The notes under the pieces: generated by a model
The model's input: only the letters and a program-made list of their open reading frames with translations
Told to the model about the DNA's origin: nothing
The model's database searches: none
Assembly: GCF_029633915.1 (NCBI RefSeq)
Contig: NZ_CP091092.1
Location: 1,302,001 to 1,366,000 of the forward strand
Source: Methanomicrobium antiquum
GTDB lineage: Archaea > Halobacteriota > Methanomicrobia > Methanomicrobiales > Methanomicrobiaceae
DNA: 64,000 bases
Direction of reading: 5' to 3'
Shown: piece by piece, positions 7,215 to 16,237 of the stretch
Numbering within the stretch: the first letter of the stretch is position 1
Layout: each line of letters opens with the position of its first letter
Translations under genes and position numbers: made by a program

Positions 7215-8930
7215 TCATAATTTAAAATCACTATTCAGTTCAGCTTCAAGTTCCCCGGAAACATTTTTTAGAATCTCTTTTCTTTTTGAGTCAGATATAT
7301 TCTTTTCAGCTAAATTAAGCATTTTTAACCCCCGTTCACCACTTTTAAAAATGCCTCTCTTCGCTTCAGAACAAACCTCAGGGCTTTCATCAAAAAGAGC
7401 TGCTATTAATTCTAAAAGAGCCTTTTGAGAGTTAATATCTGAGAGGACCCTTACTGCATTAAGCCTTTTATTTGGATTTTTGCTCTTCATCAAAACCTTA
7501 AGGGCACCTAAAGCATTCTGCCCCTCATGTTTTAAGCCGGTCCAGTTTTCATTCACAATATACTTTTTAATCCTTTCATTCTGCTCAATTCTCATTATTA
7601 TCCAATCAACAGCATCTGCATCTTTTAAATCCGACATACTTTCATATTTTTTTTGCAGTTCTAAAAGTGCGCTCTCTCCGGACTTTATAAGATATGCTTT
7701 TGCAATATCAGACACAACACTGCTCTTATCAAAAAGAGCCTCAATTAAAAAGGGCACAGATTCAGGTGCATTTATCTTTCCAATAGTTCTTACAGCATTA
7801 ACTTTAATGTCCTGACTAATGTCTTCACCATTATCAGACAATAAATCGGACAGATAAGCAACAGCACCTGCACCTTTTCTTTCAAGCGCATCCCATTTCC
7901 CGTCTGCAATGAATGATTTAATCTGTTCTTTTTCCTCAATTTCAAAGATAATTTCATCAAGAATCTTTTTTTCGGATTCATCATCAGAATTATTGGATAT
8001 TTTTCTTAACTGCGGCAAAACAAAAGATCCTTTATTCATTAAAGCCTCTTGTGATTCAAGCGCAATTTCATCATCCATATCAAAAAGAGCAAAAGCAAGA
8101 GACTTTATTGATTTCTCACTGTTAATTTTGATTATACACCTTAAGGCATCCTTTCGTTTTACAGAAAATAAATCACCCAAAATCTCTTCAAGCGGTCTAA
8201 GTGCTGTTTCACCATCATCCAAAACTTTATCCCAGTCGTTTTTTGCGATATGGAAATATACAAGATCGGTTTTTTCTTTTGGAACAACGCCTGCCTGTTC
8301 AAGACACCTTGCCGCAGTCTCCTTGTATGAATCTTTCTTATCACTTTTTAAAGCCTCAATTAGAGGTTTTGAGGCGCTCTTTCCATAAGCCTTTACTGCC
8401 AAAACTGAGGCCTCACGGATATTTTCCTCAGGGTCTTCAAAAAGGGATATAAAAACATCAATAGCTCTTTTATCATTTAAACCGGAAAGGCCCTTTACTG
8501 CTTCAAAACGCACTTCCGGGTTTTTGTCAAGAATTGCATAATTTAATATGTCAAATACTCTCTTATCAGAAGTCTTTGTAAAAGACTTAACAAAGATTTT
8601 TTTAACCTCAGAGTCTTTTTCGGTGTATATCCTGTCATAAAGAGCATTAACTCCTTCTTTATCATCAATTTCAGCAATCTTTTCGGCAGACAAAATTTTA
8701 AGATCAGAACTTCCGTAATTTAAAAGTCTGATAAGACCACGAATTCCGGGTCTGCCGATTTTAATTAAAATATCAGCAATAATATCCCTAAATGCCCTGT
8801 CAGCATTTCCAAGATAGCTTATTAAAGGTTCAACTGCAGGATCACCAATCTTTACAATTTTTCCAAAGTTCTTCTTCCTCTCAGTCTTATCATCACTTTT
8901 AAGGCCGACAATAAGCCTCGACACCTCCAT
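7215..8930 (-). CDS. HEAT-repeat protein (probably the 3' half of a larger gene)
   Basis: The 571-residue protein is built of HEAT/PBS-lyase-type repeats, such as DPAVEPLISYLGNADRAFRD, KNPEVRFEAVKGLSGL and SVPFLIEALFDKSSVV. Such alpha-solenoids act as protein interaction scaffolds; no catalytic domain is seen. The first 26 codons overlap the end of the upstream HEAT gene in another frame. No ribosome binding site precedes ATG 8930, and the frame reads sensibly upstream of it (ELELKKKIA) to a TAA at a run of five A near 8958-8962. Together this suggests that both genes are one protein of about 1,390 residues joined by a -1 shift or split by loss of one base. Confidence 0.7.
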   Translation of the reverse strand: MEVSRLIVGLKSDDKTERKKNFGKIVKIGDPAVEPLISYLGNADRAFRDIIADILIKIGRPGIRGLIRLLNYGSSDLKILSAEKIAEIDDKEGVNALYDRIYTEKDSEVKKIFVKSFTKTSDKRVFDILNYAILDKNPEVRFEAVKGLSGLNDKRAIDVFISLFEDPEENIREASVLAVKAYGKSASKPLIEALKSDKKDSYKETAARCLEQAGVVPKEKTDLVYFHIAKNDWDKVLDDGETALRPLEEILGDLFSVKRKDALRCIIKINSEKSIKSLAFALFDMDDEIALESQEALMNKGSFVLPQLRKISNNSDDESEKKILDEIIFEIEEKEQIKSFIADGKWDALERKGAGAVAYLSDLLSDNGEDISQDIKVNAVRTIGKINAPESVPFLIEALFDKSSVVSDIAKAYLIKSGESALLELQKKYESMSDLKDADAVDWIIMRIEQNERIKKYIVNENWTGLKHEGQNALGALKVLMKSKNPNKRLNAVRVLSDINSQKALLELIAALFDESPEVCSEAKRGIFKSGERGLKMLNLAEKNISDSKRKEILKNVSGELEAELNSDFKL

Positions 8931-11356
8931 TGCAATCTTCTTTTTAAGCTCAAGTTCTTTTTAATGATATCATCAATTTCATTTTGAGTAAGCTGTTTTT
9001 TAATATCCTTTGCGACTTTCTCCTCCTTATCAGAAGATGCATGATTGATTAAAGAATCAATTTCATCCTGTGTAAGCTTTTTTCCAAGAAGCTGGGTTGT
9101 CTTTTTGTTTTCAACATAAACAGATTTATGTAAAAGCTCATCAATCTCTGCCTGTGACAGCTTTTTGCCAAGCAGTTTTGAAGTATCCTGCCCGCGGGCT
9201 GATCTTGAATTTCTGATTAACTCATCAATCTCTTTTTGATCTAACTTTTTATTTAATAATCCAAGTGCATCAGTGTCATTTGCATTAAGAATTCTGTCCA
9301 AAAGCCTGTCTATTTCATAAAGACTTAATTTTCTTCTTAAAAGCTCGGCTGTTTCATGACTATATTCACGAATTTTCTCCCGCCCTTTTTCTATCGTTCT
9401 TTCAGTGAATATATCAAGAACAGTCCTTGCATTTCTTACAATCTCCTCATCTTCGTCTGACAGAAATTCTTTTACAAACGGAACAATCTTCATATCCTTC
9501 GTTTTTGAAAGAACACTTAGCATACCAAGTTTTTCCATTTTTGTTCCCTGAATACTTACGCGATGAACCTCCATCATCAAAAAATTGAACATAAAATTTG
9601 TGAATTTTAAAAGTGCGGTCATGGACTCATTTCTGACTGCCTCGGAAGTGTCATTAAGCGACCTTGTCGCATATGGAATGCCGGATGGATCACTAATCTC
9701 TCCCAGTGCAGTTAAACAGGATATTCTTACCAATTCATTTGGATGAAAAATCATATTCTGAATATGAGGAATGGCCTGATTACCCATTTTTGCAACCGCA
9801 TCAGCGGATTCAAATCTTACATTTGCATCAGGGTCTGAAAAATGCCGGACCAAAACAGGAATTGTTGTTGCATCCCTGAGCTTTCCAAGTGAATAGGCAC
9901 AAGCACGCCTGATTAATTCATCTTCATCCTCTATCTTTTCAGTTAACTTTGAAACTGCATTTCTCTCGTATATCTCACCAAGTGCCTCTATTGCGGCTAT
10001 ACGAATACTTTCATTCTCATCATCGGTTAAAAGCAGAAAAATATCTGAGGATTTCCTTCCAAATTTTTTCAGACTGTCAATTGCAACCACTCTTACTACT
10101 GAATCCGTATTAGAAAGGGCTTTTGAGAAAACTTCAGCCATATCCAAACCAAATGATGACAATAAAAGTTTTTCTTTCCAGTAATCGGGAGAGTTTAATT
10201 CATAATTGCTTTTATCTCCATTTAAAAATTCATCTCCATTTTTCTCTTCACTCTTTGCCTTTTCTTCCCTGATATATGTCAGTGCCTCATATGCACCATT
10301 TCGAATTGCTTCATCTTTGTCCTTTGAAGCATTTTTTATAGCATCTATACCCGGCTCTCCAAGAGAATATAATAGTTTAAAAGCATTTTCACGTCTTTCG
10401 AAGAAATCATCACCAAGAAATTCAATTAAAGAGGGAATTGCCTTTTCGCCCAGCCTTTCAACTTCCCTGTAATTTCCGCGAAGCATCAGGGAAAATATTT
10501 TTTCAGTGTATTTTTGCGGTTTCCAGCCTGCTTTTTCAAGTGACCAGGCGGCTTCAACCCTTACATCAGGGTCAGGGTCATTCATGCACTGAACAAGAAC
10601 CGGATATAATGAAACTGCTCTTTTTTCTGCAATTGCTGATATGGCAGAAAGTCTGACACTGCTGTTTTTATCATTTAGGAGATGCATTAAAAGCGGTATT
10701 GTGCTCTCTCCCTCAATTTTGGCAAGAACAGAAGCTATTTTTGACTTCATGTCAGAATCTGCAATTTCTATTCCAAATTTGAGCGCTGGAACTGCAAAAG
10801 GCCCCAGTTTTCCAATTGCAGTCCAGTCTTCTTTTACCAGATAATAAAATGCCATCTCAGCATTGTTTGACGATTTCCAATTTACTGCATCCAGTGATTT
10901 TACAGCCTGTTCACGAACTTCTTTATCGGTGTCATTAAGAAGATTAAGAAGAATAACAGATGAATTTTTATCATTTCTGCCAATGTATTCCAATGCAAGA
11001 GCAACACCCAGCTTTGATTTTTTATTGTTGTCTCTGGCCAAAGCAGTCAGTGATTCATAAACAGGAACTCCCTGTCTTGCCATATGCCCGATGGTTCTTG
11101 CGGCTCCGTCTTTTGCGTTGTCACTGCCGGATTTTAGGAGATTTAAAAAAGTATTCAGACTTTCTTTGTTTTCTTTACTAATTGAGCCAAGTACTTCAGC
11201 CGCTCCTGCACGAACCTGTTCGCTACTGCTATTAAGAGCTTTTAGAAGCGGAACTGATGCTTTGTTTCCAGCCTGTTTAAGTTTTTTTATCGCCTCATTT
11301 CTTTCTTTTTTGCCGGAAGAATTAAGAGATGAGATTAAAAAATCAATTTCTTCCAC
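8852..11356 (-). CDS. Large HEAT-repeat protein with five FliM-like EID motifs
   Basis: The 834-residue protein starts MEEIDFLISSL and contains many HEAT repeats (for example DPDPDVRVEAAWSLEKAGW and DPDANVRFESADAVAKMG) through about residue 660. From about residue 670 to 800 it carries five copies, spaced about 31 residues, of a motif of the form LL-x-KKL-S/T-Q-x-EID-x-L-I/L, very like the N-terminal peptide LSQxEIDALL of bacterial FliM. The last 34 residues after KKN are basic and unlike the rest, and the neighbouring frame carries the natural continuation, so the end is probably a frameshift product. Role unknown; a scaffold that gathers several copies of one partner protein is a reasonable inference. 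Confidence 0.7.
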   Translation of the reverse strand: MEEIDFLISSLNSSGKKERNEAIKKLKQAGNKASVPLLKALNSSSEQVRAGAAEVLGSISKENKESLNTFLNLLKSGSDNAKDGAARTIGHMARQGVPVYESLTALARDNNKKSKLGVALALEYIGRNDKNSSVILLNLLNDTDKEVREQAVKSLDAVNWKSSNNAEMAFYYLVKEDWTAIGKLGPFAVPALKFGIEIADSDMKSKIASVLAKIEGESTIPLLMHLLNDKNSSVRLSAISAIAEKRAVSLYPVLVQCMNDPDPDVRVEAAWSLEKAGWKPQKYTEKIFSLMLRGNYREVERLGEKAIPSLIEFLGDDFFERRENAFKLLYSLGEPGIDAIKNASKDKDEAIRNGAYEALTYIREEKAKSEEKNGDEFLNGDKSNYELNSPDYWKEKLLLSSFGLDMAEVFSKALSNTDSVVRVVAIDSLKKFGRKSSDIFLLLTDDENESIRIAAIEALGEIYERNAVSKLTEKIEDEDELIRRACAYSLGKLRDATTIPVLVRHFSDPDANVRFESADAVAKMGNQAIPHIQNMIFHPNELVRISCLTALGEISDPSGIPYATRSLNDTSEAVRNESMTALLKFTNFMFNFLMMEVHRVSIQGTKMEKLGMLSVLSKTKDMKIVPFVKEFLSDEDEEIVRNARTVLDIFTERTIEKGREKIREYSHETAELLRRKLSLYEIDRLLDRILNANDTDALGLLNKKLDQKEIDELIRNSRSARGQDTSKLLGKKLSQAEIDELLHKSVYVENKKTTQLLGKKLTQDEIDSLINHASSDKEEKVAKDIKKQLTQNEIDDIIKKNLSLKRRLQWRCRGLLSALKVMIRLRGRRTLEKL

Positions 11357-11476
11357 GATTCATAAAACCTTCGACTTGTATTTTATCTAATTTGAGTCGT
11401 CTTTTTTATATATTTGTATTTATTCGTTATTTCCAAACTTTATTCTGCGAATCCAGCTTGAAAATCATATTTGATA

Positions 11477-11548
11477 TGCTATGAAAATTACTTCGTAACT
11501 TACATGAAACAGTTAGCATGAAACCTTTTTTTTCATGAACGTTTTTTT
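11477..11548 (+). repeat. Dispersed hairpin repeat
   Basis: A member of the ~70-bp family: GCTATGAAAATTACTTCG, stem GTTAC/GTAAC-type around TTC, TTACATGAAACAGTTAGCAT, then TTCATGAACG and a T run. It lies upstream of the HEAT-repeat gene start and just left of a MITE. Confidence 0.75.
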
Positions 11549-11602
11549 AAATCACCCTTATATTCACATGAAAGGTTTCATTAAAAGAAATATTAAAAAA
11601 AA

Positions 11603-11986
11603 TGACTCTTCGCCATATTTCTGATCACCCTAATTTGGAATTGATTTGTCGCGATGTACACAATATCCCCGGGAACCGGAGGGGCTTGCCCCCCTCCGGT
11701 GACCTATCGTAAGCGGGGTGGGTTTAAGGGAGGGGCCTGTCCCCTCCCTTGCTAATAATCGATTATCTTTGATTGTCTTCCAGTCAAGGCCAGTAACCTA
11801 AGAAACTGATGAAATCTTCCATATCAATAATCTTAAAAGCCCACAAATGAGAACATAGATGTGAATGCAGAAATGCATTCCCTCCATTTGTAATGTTTAT
11901 TGGACATATCATCACAATTTGAGGTTATTCTCTAAGTTGTTTTCTTTTTGGATAGTCCTAACTTTCAGAAAGATGGAGAAGAACCA
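11603..11986. mobile_element. 384-bp MITE-like element, copy 1
   Basis: This non-coding element is nearly identical to 56962-57347. The left end GACTCTTCGCCATATTTCTG and the reverse complement of the right end (TGGTTCTTCTCCATCTTTCT) form an imperfect terminal inverted repeat of about 23 bp. It is flanked by A runs compatible with a 6-bp duplication AAAAAA (11597-11602 and 11987-11992). The interior holds two GC-rich hairpins (about 11680-11700 and 11728-11750), conspicuous in AT-rich DNA. No ORF is present, so movement would need a transposase from elsewhere. The remaining intergenic sequence to 12146 is T-rich with nothing else recognisable. Confidence 0.75.
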
Positions 11987-12146
11987 AAAAAATATAAAAA
12001 AATTAAAAACAGATTTTAAATGAGATTTTTCAGGTTTTTTATTCATTTAACCTGTATCCTTTTTTTACTTGTTTTTTGTACAATTTTCTTTTTTATATTT
12101 ATTTTTGAGAACTCTTATTTTTTTAACTTTTATTTTTTTCTTAATT

Positions 12147-13154
12147 TTACATTCCAATGTATTTACTTGGAACTTTTATCTCAATCTTATAGGACTTGAG
12201 CATATTTGGATTGATAATAAAGTAATAATTTCCTGAACCCTCATAGAACCTGTGCTTCCAGATGTATTCGTTTAGGTTTTCACGTGATATTACATCTTCA
12301 TCCAAAACCAATTCTTTTTCTGTTCCAAATTCAACATCTTCAGGTTCATCCTCACTAAGACCTCCTGTTACAGGCAGGACTTTGGGAATCGGCCCTTCAG
12401 TTCTGGAATTTAAGATATATATAAGGCCACTTGGTTTATCGGCATCCATCACCTGGATATTTATCGAAGGAACAATATAATACTGATTTTCAACATCAAC
12501 TCCAGTGCTTTCACCCTGACTTGAGACAATTCCTTCAACATCTCCACCGCCTCCGTCACTTCCATAAAGCTCTTCTGCACGCTTCAGTGCTTTAAGACCC
12601 TCATTATATTCCTGAAGAGAGATTAGTCCGATATTGTACCGGTTTTTAAGATCATCCATCGCGGCTGTGTAGTTATAGCTTGGCTCAGAATCAGTTCCGC
12701 CAACATCACCAATACTCTCAAGACTTACCTCTATTTCCCAATACGGGAATGGAATATTGATAACCTGTGTCGTAGCATCCCACTGCCCGTCTATTACTGC
12801 ATAAGTTGTAAAGGAATTATCTTCTGCCTCTTCATATCCGGGCATTCTGAATCCATAATCCTTCAACTCCGGTGACCACTGTATGTTGTATGTGGATGGA
12901 TCAACAAATAAGACATTTTTTGGAGAGCCGTCCCATGCAGGAGTTGGCTGTGGAGTGGCAGATGATTTTGATAAAACCGGCGAATAAGGTGCAACAGGTG
13001 CTCCGGATGGCACAGGTATATTTGATATTGTATCTGGTTTTGATTCCGGAAGAATTGCAACAGTCTCTCCGTTAAGAATTGGTTTTACAACAACTGCAAG
13101 AATAATAACGATAGCAACTGCTGCAATGAAGAATATGAGATCCTGTTTTTGCAT
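12147..13154 (-). CDS. Membrane-anchored extracellular protein
   Basis: The 335-residue protein begins with a short cytoplasmic head and one membrane segment (IFFIAAVAIVIILAVVV, residues about 8-25), then a Pro/Ser/Thr-rich linker (residues about 40-75) and a large acidic outer domain with aromatic and beta-rich character and a poly-Gly stretch (DGGGGDVEG). It therefore looks anchored in the membrane and facing the outside. I recognise no catalytic motif. No operon partner is close: 280 bp separate it from nrdD, and 616 bp including a MITE from the HEAT gene. Confidence 0.6.
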   Translation of the reverse strand: MQKQDLIFFIAAVAIVIILAVVVKPILNGETVAILPESKPDTISNIPVPSGAPVAPYSPVLSKSSATPQPTPAWDGSPKNVLFVDPSTYNIQWSPELKDYGFRMPGYEEAEDNSFTTYAVIDGQWDATTQVINIPFPYWEIEVSLESIGDVGGTDSEPSYNYTAAMDDLKNRYNIGLISLQEYNEGLKALKRAEELYGSDGGGGDVEGIVSSQGESTGVDVENQYYIVPSINIQVMDADKPSGLIYILNSRTEGPIPKVLPVTGGLSEDEPEDVEFGTEKELVLDEDVISRENLNEYIWKHRFYEGSGNYYFIINPNMLKSYKIEIKVPSKYIGM

Positions 13155-13434
13155 GAAGTTAATTAGTTAATGTTTATTTATATAGAGTTTGTTTTTGCAA
13201 AAAAGATGAAAATATTATTTCTTTAAGATGTAAAAATAAGAAATATAATAAATAAAAATTTTGATTAAAGAAAAATTAACCCATTCCTTAAGGATAGTAA
13301 AAAATCAATTTTTTAAAACCAGAAAATCTACATGAAAATCTCACTTGAAAACACATTCATCATTCATGAAATACATGTTTTATGAAAAAAACGTCATAAA
13401 AAAGATGAAGATTTTATAATTTTTATTTATCAGA

Positions 13435-15636
13435 TCAGGTCTGAATTTTGCCTTTTACAATCGAAATTCCGGACGAGGCAGCAGAGTTGTCGGTATTGAA
13501 TTCCCTAAACTGTCTCAAAGAGACTGTCAAATCTCTTGTGAATGCAAAATAACCAATTTGTGAATTTTTGCACAAATTCATAGCCATATCCATAAGTCCT
13601 CTTGGATCAGGCCGTGCTTCCCCAAGCCAGATATGGAAAATATTTCCTCCGTCAACAATAGGGAAAAAGACATGCTCAATATCCATTCTTTTCGTAAGAG
13701 AAATATCAGCGCCGGGAGTTACATGAGTCCCGTTTGTATAATAAATCGGAAGATCAAAAGTTGTTCCAATTTTCTCAAAGGCAGATTCAAGATCACCTTT
13801 TATGACCGCTTTTGCATAATTTGTAAATCTTGAGTCAATAAGATCTGCGACACTAAAACGCTGTCCGGTAGTCTCTGCAGGTGTTCTTGCAAGAGCAATT
13901 GTCATATGATGCTTTCTTGAAATCTCTTTAGCATACATTTCAAGTTCAGTCATTGCACGAACTGCCAGAACAAATGCTTCACGGCTTTCATGAATCTGAG
14001 AACCTGTGTGATGTTGAACCATCTCATTTACACCGACAATTCCGATTGTATAGACAAGCCCTTCAAGATCGACTGCTACCGGCCCTCTTTCTTCTCCGTT
14101 TGGAGAATTTGGATCTTTTGGACACTGCATTGCAAAAGGCATTCTTCCCTTTGCACGAATATTATCCATCCACCTTCTCTTTATCTTAAAGACCTCGGTT
14201 GCAACATCCATCAATTTTTTAAGCTCTGCAAAAAGCCTTTCATCATCTCCTTCGGCTTTATATGCAGCTCTTGGACAGTTGATTGAGATAACCTGCCATG
14301 AACCCATGGAGAAATGTTTTCCATCTTTGAAGTACATTTTTTCGTCAAAGTAGTCATCATCATCAGCCATTGATGAAAACTGGTACGCACAACACTGATA
14401 GCAGGAAATACCCTCACCTGCACCTCTGTATGCAGGAATCTGGTTGTCATAATATGGTGTTCCAAACTTAGATGCAAGTTCAAAGGTCATCAGATACAAA
14501 TCACGATATGTCGGAATGTCCGGATTTTGCCTGTTAAAATCCTCATCCTCGTCCATAAAGTCCGGTTCAATGCTGATTTCAGGTTTTGGGAAATTAAAAG
14601 GCTTTCCCCAGTAATCCCCCTGAAGCATAACATCCATTAACGCCTTGAATAAAAGTCGGACTTCCTTTTCAAATTCTCCATATTGCCTTAAAGGCGCCTG
14701 CTTTCCATCCCAGACTTTCCCTTTGTAAACGCAGGGTTTATCACGCCAGAGCTTTGGAACTCCGGGAGATAACTGAACAGAAGAGAAGACTACCTGACCT
14801 CCGCGTGCAACCATCATCTGTGTCATTTCATAGACAAACATCTGCATATGCTGTTTTATACACTCGTAGTCTTTCCCTTCAAAATAAGGAGCAAGGAAGG
14901 TCAAAAAATTATAATATCCCTGACCACCGGCAAAGTTTGTCTGTGCACTTCCAAGAGCCTTTACAGCATGTAAAATTGCAACCTCCGGCCTTTTTGCAGG
15001 TCCAGCTACAGATGCCTTTGTTCCATTTCCATCCGGCATCAGCCCATAATAAAAGAAATACCTGAGATCCCAGTCCTGACAGAAAGGACGGGTACCAAAG
15101 TATTCAAGATCATGTATATGCATATCGCCTGATAAATGAAAATCTGCAAGTTCGGGCGGCATCTGGAGGAGATATTGTTCTTTGCTTATCTTGTCAGCCT
15201 TTTTCTTATGGGACGTTTCAGCATTTTCCTGAAGATTTGCATTGTCCTTTGCTTCAAAACCTCTTCCAACATCTATTAAATGAGCATCATAAACAGGTGT
15301 TCCAACTCTTGTTGACACATTTCTGTATGGAATTAGATCTTTCTCAAGAAGAGAGGTATTTACAATTTCACGAATCAGAGGGCCTGATAAAAATTTTAAA
15401 TTTAATTTTAGTATTTTTTGTTCAACACTGAATGCGATACTTCTTGCAGTCTCCTCATCAATCGGATCTCCGCCATAAAACTCTTCAACAAGTTTTGTCT
15501 CTTCAAGAAGCTGGCGGACAATTCTGTCCCTGTCCCATTCAAGAATCAGTCCGCGTGATGTGCGGACTTTTGGGAGAGGAGATACAGTAAAGCCTTCGAG
15601 AGTCTGCTGCAGGGATTTTTTATCTTCCCGAACCAT
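13435..15636 (-). CDS. nrdD: Anaerobic ribonucleoside-triphosphate reductase without the usual glycyl-radical tail
   Basis: The 733-residue protein has an N-terminal ATP-cone (VRTSRGLILEWDRDRIVRQL) and the class III reductase barrel (MHIHDLEYF, GGQGYYNFLTF, RGAGEGISCYQCC, SINCPRAAY, GSQIHESREAF). Class III enzymes reduce NTPs to dNTPs under anoxia. It ends with IGYFAFTRDLTV, where relatives continue with a four-cysteine zinc site and an RxxGY glycyl-radical motif. Here the sequence turns to SLRQFREFNTDNSAASSG and stops, and no cysteine-rich continuation is visible downstream in another frame. It is one codon from a glutaredoxin-like gene upstream, so reduction by that protein is likely. No nrdG activase lies in the window. 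Confidence 0.85.
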   Translation of the reverse strand: MVREDKKSLQQTLEGFTVSPLPKVRTSRGLILEWDRDRIVRQLLEETKLVEEFYGGDPIDEETARSIAFSVEQKILKLNLKFLSGPLIREIVNTSLLEKDLIPYRNVSTRVGTPVYDAHLIDVGRGFEAKDNANLQENAETSHKKKADKISKEQYLLQMPPELADFHLSGDMHIHDLEYFGTRPFCQDWDLRYFFYYGLMPDGNGTKASVAGPAKRPEVAILHAVKALGSAQTNFAGGQGYYNFLTFLAPYFEGKDYECIKQHMQMFVYEMTQMMVARGGQVVFSSVQLSPGVPKLWRDKPCVYKGKVWDGKQAPLRQYGEFEKEVRLLFKALMDVMLQGDYWGKPFNFPKPEISIEPDFMDEDEDFNRQNPDIPTYRDLYLMTFELASKFGTPYYDNQIPAYRGAGEGISCYQCCAYQFSSMADDDDYFDEKMYFKDGKHFSMGSWQVISINCPRAAYKAEGDDERLFAELKKLMDVATEVFKIKRRWMDNIRAKGRMPFAMQCPKDPNSPNGEERGPVAVDLEGLVYTIGIVGVNEMVQHHTGSQIHESREAFVLAVRAMTELEMYAKEISRKHHMTIALARTPAETTGQRFSVADLIDSRFTNYAKAVIKGDLESAFEKIGTTFDLPIYYTNGTHVTPGADISLTKRMDIEHVFFPIVDGGNIFHIWLGEARPDPRGLMDMAMNLCKNSQIGYFAFTRDLTVSLRQFREFNTDNSAASSGISIVKGKIQT

Positions 15637-15639
15637 TTA

Positions 15640-15906
15640 TCATTCACCCTTGCACAAGGTGAGGACTTCGTCTTTTACACAACCGCTTTGGAAAAGCTCT
15701 TTTGATGTAAGAAATGTTTCATTCACCTGAAGGACAGGTGCCTCTCTTACAAAGACGTTGTTTAATCGAAGTTCTGTCATATTTGCCGGTTCTGCAAGGT
15801 CAAGCTCGTCATAAGAAAAACCGTTTTCCTTAAGATAATCCTTAAGCAATTCACAGTTCGGGCAGTTTTCAAGAGAATATACAACTATTTTCAGATTATT
15901 GGACAC
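15640..15906 (-). CDS. Glutaredoxin-like redox protein, partner of NrdD
   Basis: The 88-residue protein has a thioredoxin fold beginning VVYSLENCPNCELLKDYL with a CPNC active site at the usual place, and the cis-proline region EAPVLQV. It ends three bases before the nrdD start, so the two genes form one transcript. In some archaeal class III ribonucleotide reductases a glutaredoxin of this kind delivers electrons, itself reduced by a ferredoxin-dependent disulfide reductase; this is known of the family and inferred here from the gene pair. A further CVKDEVLTLC cysteine pair near the C-terminus is not part of the canonical site. Confidence 0.8.
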   Translation of the reverse strand: MSNNLKIVVYSLENCPNCELLKDYLKENGFSYDELDLAEPANMTELRLNNVFVREAPVLQVNETFLTSKELFQSGCVKDEVLTLCKGE

Positions 15907-16108
15907 TAAAAAAATCCCCCAATCGGTGATTGTAACTTAGTTGGTTTTGGAAAATAAAAAGTCTGTTGTTTGGACAGGATGTTTATCAATTATTCTTTTA
16001 TTCAAAAGCAATTATTCTGATTTATTGAAAAATCATATCATATCAAGTGTTTTTTCCTAAATTTCAAGGTATTATTCTTCACATTTCATTCAAAAGTCAT
16101 TAATAACT

Positions 16109-16183
16109 GCCATAAAAACGTTCATGAAATTATATTTCATGCTAACTGTTTCATGTAAGTTACGAAATTACCTTTCATAGCAA
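16109..16183 (-). repeat. Dispersed hairpin repeat
   Basis: A member of the ~70-bp family in minus orientation: AACGTTCATGAAATTATATT, TTCATGCTAACTGTTTCATG, then the GTTAC-type stem and CTTTCATAGC. It sits between the divergent starts of the glutaredoxin gene and thpR, so it cannot simply be a terminator. Confidence 0.75.
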
Positions 16184-16237
16184 TCAGACAATAACCTGAG
16201 GCAAAATTTAGATTGAAAAGTGACAATATAATAGTTA

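Noticed and set aside
8945-8970. Programmed -1 frameshift between the HEAT genes as a firm feature
   Set aside because: The run T AAA AAG is one A short of the classical A AAA AAG heptamer, and no strong stem follows; simple base loss is as likely.
10206-10844. Several plus-strand open frames inside the HEAT-repeat genes
   Set aside because: They are antisense to long, well-conserved repeat proteins and show no ribosome binding sites or family features.
11603-11986. The GC-rich repeat as a conserved structural RNA gene
   Set aside because: Inverted ends and an exact 6-bp duplication at the second copy explain it better as a mobile element, though transcription is not excluded.
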